Positions 51,003 through 53,933 of a DNA stretch of 53,933 nucleotides are shown piece by piece; positions within the stretch are counted from its first letter, which is position 1, and each line of letters starts with the position of its first letter. The notes under the pieces were generated by a model. That model had not been told where the DNA came from. It saw only the letters and a program-made list of their open reading frames with translations, and ran no database searches. Source of the DNA: Rubrivivax sp. Its GTDB lineage: Bacteria > Pseudomonadota > Gammaproteobacteria > Burkholderiales > Burkholderiaceae_C. A program made the translations under genes and the position numbers. The stretch lies in the NCBI GenBank assembly GCA_030681795.1, contig JAUXRG010000120.1, positions 1 to 53,933 of the forward strand, given 5' to 3'.

Positions 51003-51259
51003 AGCTGGTGTTTGCCGAGAGCGCATGGCAGGACTACCTGTACTGGCAGAAGCAAGACAAGCGCATGGTGGAGCGCATCAACCAGTTGATCCGCGAAACG
51101 CAGCGCGAGCCCTTCGCCGGCATCGGCAAGCCCGAGCCGCTGAAGCATGCGCTGGCGGGGTACTGGTCACGCCGCATCAACGATGAACACCGCATGGTTT
51201 ACAAGGTGGAAGGCGAAGGCGACGCGCTGCTGATCGCGCAGCTGCGCTATCACTACTGA
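50999..51259 (+). CDS. yoeB: YoeB-family mRNA interferase toxin
   Basis: An 86-residue Txe/YoeB toxin: KLVFAESAWQDYLYWQKQDK, RMVERINQLIRETQREPFAG, IGKPEPLKHALAGYWSRRIN, DEHRMVYKVEGEGDALLIAQ and the C-terminal RYHY. The catalytic Glu-Arg-His set (Glu in EPLKH region, the Arg in SRRINDEHR, and the His in RYHY) is present. The start GTG at 50999 overlaps the antitoxin stop. Ribosome-dependent mRNA cleavage is the family activity. Confidence 0.95.
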   Translation: MKLVFAESAWQDYLYWQKQDKRMVERINQLIRETQREPFAGIGKPEPLKHALAGYWSRRINDEHRMVYKVEGEGDALLIAQLRYHY

Positions 51260-51383
51260 GCCTCCCAGCCCACAGTGAGGTTCAAGAGGATGCATCGCGA
51301 AACGCCCGCAGGACGGAGTTGATGCGCGCCTGATAGCAAGGCTGGCGTCTCACAGCATCAGGCGGCCGGAGTAGCATGGGGTG

Positions 51384-51623
51384 ATGAACAAGCCCTACTT
51401 CATTCGAGCCGAATGGGACGCCGAAGCGGGTGTCTGGGTGGCCACCTCCGATGATGTGCCGGGCCTGGTCACAGAGGCGCAGACCATCGAGGCGCTGGAC
51501 GCCAAGCTCAAGAGCCTGGTGCCCGAACTGCTCGAGGCAAACGCTTGCATGCCGGCCGACGGCCAGGTCGTGATCGAATTGCTGGCGCGGCGCTTCAGCG
51601 TTGCGCTGCCTGTCGCTGCTTGA
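51384..51623 (+). CDS. DUF1902/HicB-like antitoxin
   Basis: A 79-residue protein with the HicB-like partial RNase H pattern KPYFIRAEWDAEAGVWVATS, DDVPGLVTEAQTIEALDAKL, KSLVPELLEANA, as in DUF1902 partners of HicA toxins. ATG 51384 is preceded by GGGG. The HicA gene follows 6 bases after its stop. The order antitoxin-toxin is the reverse of E. coli hicAB but common for DUF1902 pairs. No sign of decay. Confidence 0.88.
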   Translation: MNKPYFIRAEWDAEAGVWVATSDDVPGLVTEAQTIEALDAKLKSLVPELLEANACMPADGQVVIELLARRFSVALPVAA

Positions 51624-51629
51624 CCTGAA

Positions 51630-51827
51630 GTGGGACAGAGCTTCACGCCGGAGTTGATCCGGCTGTTGAAGGCTGCAGGCTGCGTCTTCGTCCGCCACGG
51701 CAAGGGCGATCACGACATCTGGCACTCGCCGCGTAGCGGAGTTACCTTCCCGGTTGACCACAAGATCCTGTCTCGGCATACCGCCAACGGCGTGCTCAGA
51801 CAGGCCGGCATGCCAAAGCACTTCTGA
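51630..51827 (+). CDS. HicA-family toxin
   Basis: A 65-residue double-stranded-RNA-binding-fold toxin: SFTPELIRLLKAAGCVFVRH, then GKGDHDIWHSPRSGVTFPVD and HKILSRHTANGVLRQAGM. HicA proteins have a catalytic His in the GSH-type motif; here it is GKGDHDIW. The start is GTG 51630; family members often begin with such a codon followed by a few variable residues. It is the partner of the preceding DUF1902 protein. Confidence 0.9.
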   Translation: MGQSFTPELIRLLKAAGCVFVRHGKGDHDIWHSPRSGVTFPVDHKILSRHTANGVLRQAGMPKHF

Positions 51828-51958
51828 GATCAGCTCGCAGCCGTCGACCCGATCGTCGTCGGTGCTCGTCTCCCGCCAGCGCGCGACCCACTCCCTGATC
51901 GTCATCGGTGACGACGGACAGGGTCCATTTGGGGTGAGGTTGCAAGCGTCCAGGACGA

Positions 51959-53933
51959 TCATGGCGCTTCGGCCCAGTCCTCAGGATCGACGATGGGCGC
52001 AATCAAGTCACCGAGAGTCCGACCCTTGCCTACCAATTCGGGGGAAGGCCTGCGGATGACTGGCGCCGCTGGCTCGCTATCCACCACATTGCGCAAGAAC
52101 GCCTCGAACATCAGCAGCGTCCACAGCGGCGCGCTGAAATCGCTGGCGCCGCTCTGGTGGGCATCCACCAGGTGTTGCAGATAGCTGCGGTTGAACCAGC
52201 CGGTGGAGGCCAGGCGCTCTCCCAGCACGGCGTCGCGCACGCGCTGCTTCAGCGGCCCGCGGAACCAACGCGCCAGCGGCACGGAAAAACCCATCTTCGG
52301 GCGGTACAGCACGTCGGCCGGCAGCTGCGGCTCCATCGCCTTCTTCAGCAGGAACTTGCCTTCCTGGCCGCGGATCTTCAGGTGGTTGGGTAGGGTGGCC
52401 AGCCACTCGACGAGCTTGTGGTCCATGAGTGGCTCGCGCACTTCCAGGCTGTGCGCCATGCTGGCGCGGTCGACCTTGGTATTGATGTCGCCCACCAGGT
52501 AGGTCTTCAGGTCCAGGTACTGGACGAGCGCCAGCGCGTCGTCGGTGCCGGCGCGGCCGGCGTGATAGTCGAACACCTCTTGCGCGCTGTAGCCGGCGAG
52601 CTCGCGCTTGAGCGCGTCGCTGAACAAGCGGGCGCGCATGGGGCCGCGCAGGATCGACACTGAATGAAAGTAGGCCTGCACCGAGGTGCGCGCCATGCCT
52701 TCGAAGGTTGTCTTGGCGCGCAGCATGCGCGGCGCCCAGTCGGCCTTGGGGTAGACGCGGCCGAGCAGCCCGAACAGCGGCTGGCGAATGCCCGCCGGCA
52801 GCGCCGAGCGCATGCGCTCTTCCATCAGGTGCAGGCGGTAGCGGCGGTAGCCGGCGAAGCTCTCGTCGCCGCCGTCACCCGAAAGCGCCACCGTCACATG
52901 CTTGCGCGCGAGCTGGCAGACGCGGTAGGTGGGGATGGCCGAACTGTCGGCATAGGGCTCGTCGTAGAGCCGCGCCAGGGTGTCGATGAGGTCGAAGTCG
53001 TCGGACTTGACGACCTCCAGGCGGTGGTTGGTGGCGTAGCGGTCGGCCACCGTCTGGGCGAACGCGCTCTCGTTGAACTGCGGGTCGTCGAAGCCGATGG
53101 AGCAGGTATTGACGGGCCCGGACGACAGGCCGGCCATGGTGGCCACCACGGCGCTCGAATCGACGCCGCCGGAGAGGAAGGCGCCCAGCGGCACCTCGGC
53201 GATCAGGCGCAGCTTGACCGATTCCTTCAGCCGATGCACGAGTTCGGCGCAGGCATCTGCCGCGCTCGTGGGGTTGCCGAGCGAGAAGTGGACGTCCCAG
53301 TATTCCTTGGGCTCGCCCGGCGGCTGGCCGCGGCGGATGGCCAGGCTGTGGGCCGGCGGCAGCTTCTTCGCCTGGCGGAAGATGCTGCGCGGTTCGGCCA
53401 CGTAACCCAGCGCGAAATATTCCTCCACCGCCAGCAGGTCGATCTCGCGCCGCAGGCCGCCGTGGGCGAGCAGGCTTTTCAGCTCGGAGCCGAAGAGCAG
53501 CGTGCCGTCGTCCAGCAGCGCGTAGTACAGCGGCTTGACGCCCAGGCGGTCGCGCGCCATGAAAAGCGTCTGCTTGTTGCGGTCCCAGAGCACGAAGGCG
53601 AACATGCCGCGGAAGCGCTTCACGCAGTCTTCGCCCCACTGCTCCCAGGCGTGGACGATGACTTCGGTATCGCTCTTGGTGTGGAAGCGGTGGCCAGCGG
53701 CCTGCAGCTCGGGGATGAGTTCCTGGAAGTTGTAGATCTCGCCGTTGAAGATGACGACCACCGAGCTGTCTTCGTTGAACAGCGGCTGCTGGCCGGTGGC
53801 GATGTCGATGATCGACAGCCGCCGGTGGCCCAGCCCCAGGCCGGGCTCGATATGCAGGCTGCCTTCGTCCGGGCCGCGGTGCAGCTGCGAATCGTTCATG
53901 CGCTGCAGCACGGCGTGGGCGATGGGCCGCTGG
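51959..53933 (-). CDS. Exosortase A system-associated amidotransferase 1 (asparagine synthase family), partial
   Basis: More than 657 residues of a glutamine-dependent asparagine-synthase-type enzyme. Visible are HRGPDEGSLHIEPGLGLGHR, RLSIIDIATGQQPLFNEDSS, FNGEIYNFQELIPEL (glutaminase domain), AFLSGGVDSSAVVATMAG and ALSGDGGDESFAGYRRYRLH (synthetase domain) and PKMGFSVPLARWFRGPLKQR. The N-terminal residues with the catalytic Cys lie beyond the right window edge, where the frame is still open. The sequence matches what I recall of the exosortase A-associated amidotransferase. It probably aminates a sugar-linked or peptide carboxylate during exopolysaccharide synthesis. Confidence 0.95.
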   Translation of the reverse strand, partial: QRPIAHAVLQRMNDSQLHRGPDEGSLHIEPGLGLGHRRLSIIDIATGQQPLFNEDSSVVVIFNGEIYNFQELIPELQAAGHRFHTKSDTEVIVHAWEQWGEDCVKRFRGMFAFVLWDRNKQTLFMARDRLGVKPLYYALLDDGTLLFGSELKSLLAHGGLRREIDLLAVEEYFALGYVAEPRSIFRQAKKLPPAHSLAIRRGQPPGEPKEYWDVHFSLGNPTSAADACAELVHRLKESVKLRLIAEVPLGAFLSGGVDSSAVVATMAGLSSGPVNTCSIGFDDPQFNESAFAQTVADRYATNHRLEVVKSDDFDLIDTLARLYDEPYADSSAIPTYRVCQLARKHVTVALSGDGGDESFAGYRRYRLHLMEERMRSALPAGIRQPLFGLLGRVYPKADWAPRMLRAKTTFEGMARTSVQAYFHSVSILRGPMRARLFSDALKRELAGYSAQEVFDYHAGRAGTDDALALVQYLDLKTYLVGDINTKVDRASMAHSLEVREPLMDHKLVEWLATLPNHLKIRGQEGKFLLKKAMEPQLPADVLYRPKMGFSVPLARWFRGPLKQRVRDAVLGERLASTGWFNRSYLQHLVDAHQSGASDFSAPLWTLLMFEAFLRNVVDSEPAAPVIRRPSPELVGKGRTLGDLIAPIVDPEDWAEAP

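Noticed and set aside
51282..51962. 226-codon leftward frame opposite the HicB-like/HicA pair
   Set aside because: Antisense to two well-supported small genes and without domain features.

Overview
The window is high-GC DNA from a betaproteobacterium, most likely order Burkholderiales. Supporting signs are the gene content and order of the first 16 kb (pgk, azlD/azlC, fmt, def, LysM protein, dprA, smg/DUF494, DUF1631 protein, secF, secD, yajC), the strong G/C third-position bias, and glycan genes of the exosortase A (XrtA/EpsH) type. I cannot name a genus. I see no rRNA, tRNA, CRISPR array, transposase or integrase.

Region 1 (1-12.9 kb) is housekeeping. Minus-strand genes carry glycolysis (pgk, cut by the window edge), a branched-chain amino acid exporter (AzlCD), formyl-methionine handling (fmt-def) and the Sec accessory complex (yajC-secD-secF). 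The plus-strand genes LysM-dprA-smg diverge from def.

Region 2 (12.9-19.7 kb) begins the surface-polysaccharide area. It holds a very large VanZ/VanZ/O-antigen-ligase-like membrane protein, a small secreted four-cysteine protein, and a beta-helix protein coupled to an asparagine-synthase-like protein that lacks the glutaminase cysteine.

Region 3 (19.7-25.9 kb) is an island of toxin-antitoxin (TA) modules and one AAA-type ATPase. At least seven modules lie side by side. Two look intact (TacA-TacT and CopG-ParE). The others keep an antitoxin but have a toxin that is truncated, internally deleted or has lost a catalytic Asp, or keep a shortened toxin without a recognisable antitoxin. Fragments of an XRE antitoxin, an ATPase promoter and an acyltransferase are scattered among them.

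Region 4 (25.9-41.8 kb, plus strand) is a variable polysaccharide cluster: OafA-type acyltransferase with SGNH domain, ABC exporter (Wzm/Wzt-like), pyruvyl transferase, WbsX-like protein, polysaccharide deacetylase, three GT2 glycosyltransferases, a second degenerate asparagine-synthase-like protein and a tandem GT4-GT4 fusion. ABC export, acylation, pyruvylation and deacetylation fit a decorated O-antigen or exopolysaccharide. The pyruvyl transferase and the PIG-L/GT2 pair at 41.9-44.4 kb are clearly more A+T-rich than their neighbours, so the cluster is mosaic.

Region 5 (41.9-53.9 kb, minus strand) converges on region 4. From 53.9 kb downward it carries the exosortase A-associated amidotransferase (start outside the window), a Daro_2409-type GT4, a methyltransferase, a second GT4, a PaaK/CapK-like adenylate-forming enzyme, the exosortase A-associated O-glycosylation ligase, a GT2, and a PqqD-like/PIG-L deacetylase protein. 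Two complete TA modules (YefM-YoeB, HicB-like/HicA) sit on the opposite strand between the amidotransferase and the rest. The exosortase itself is not in the window and probably lies beyond 53.9 kb.
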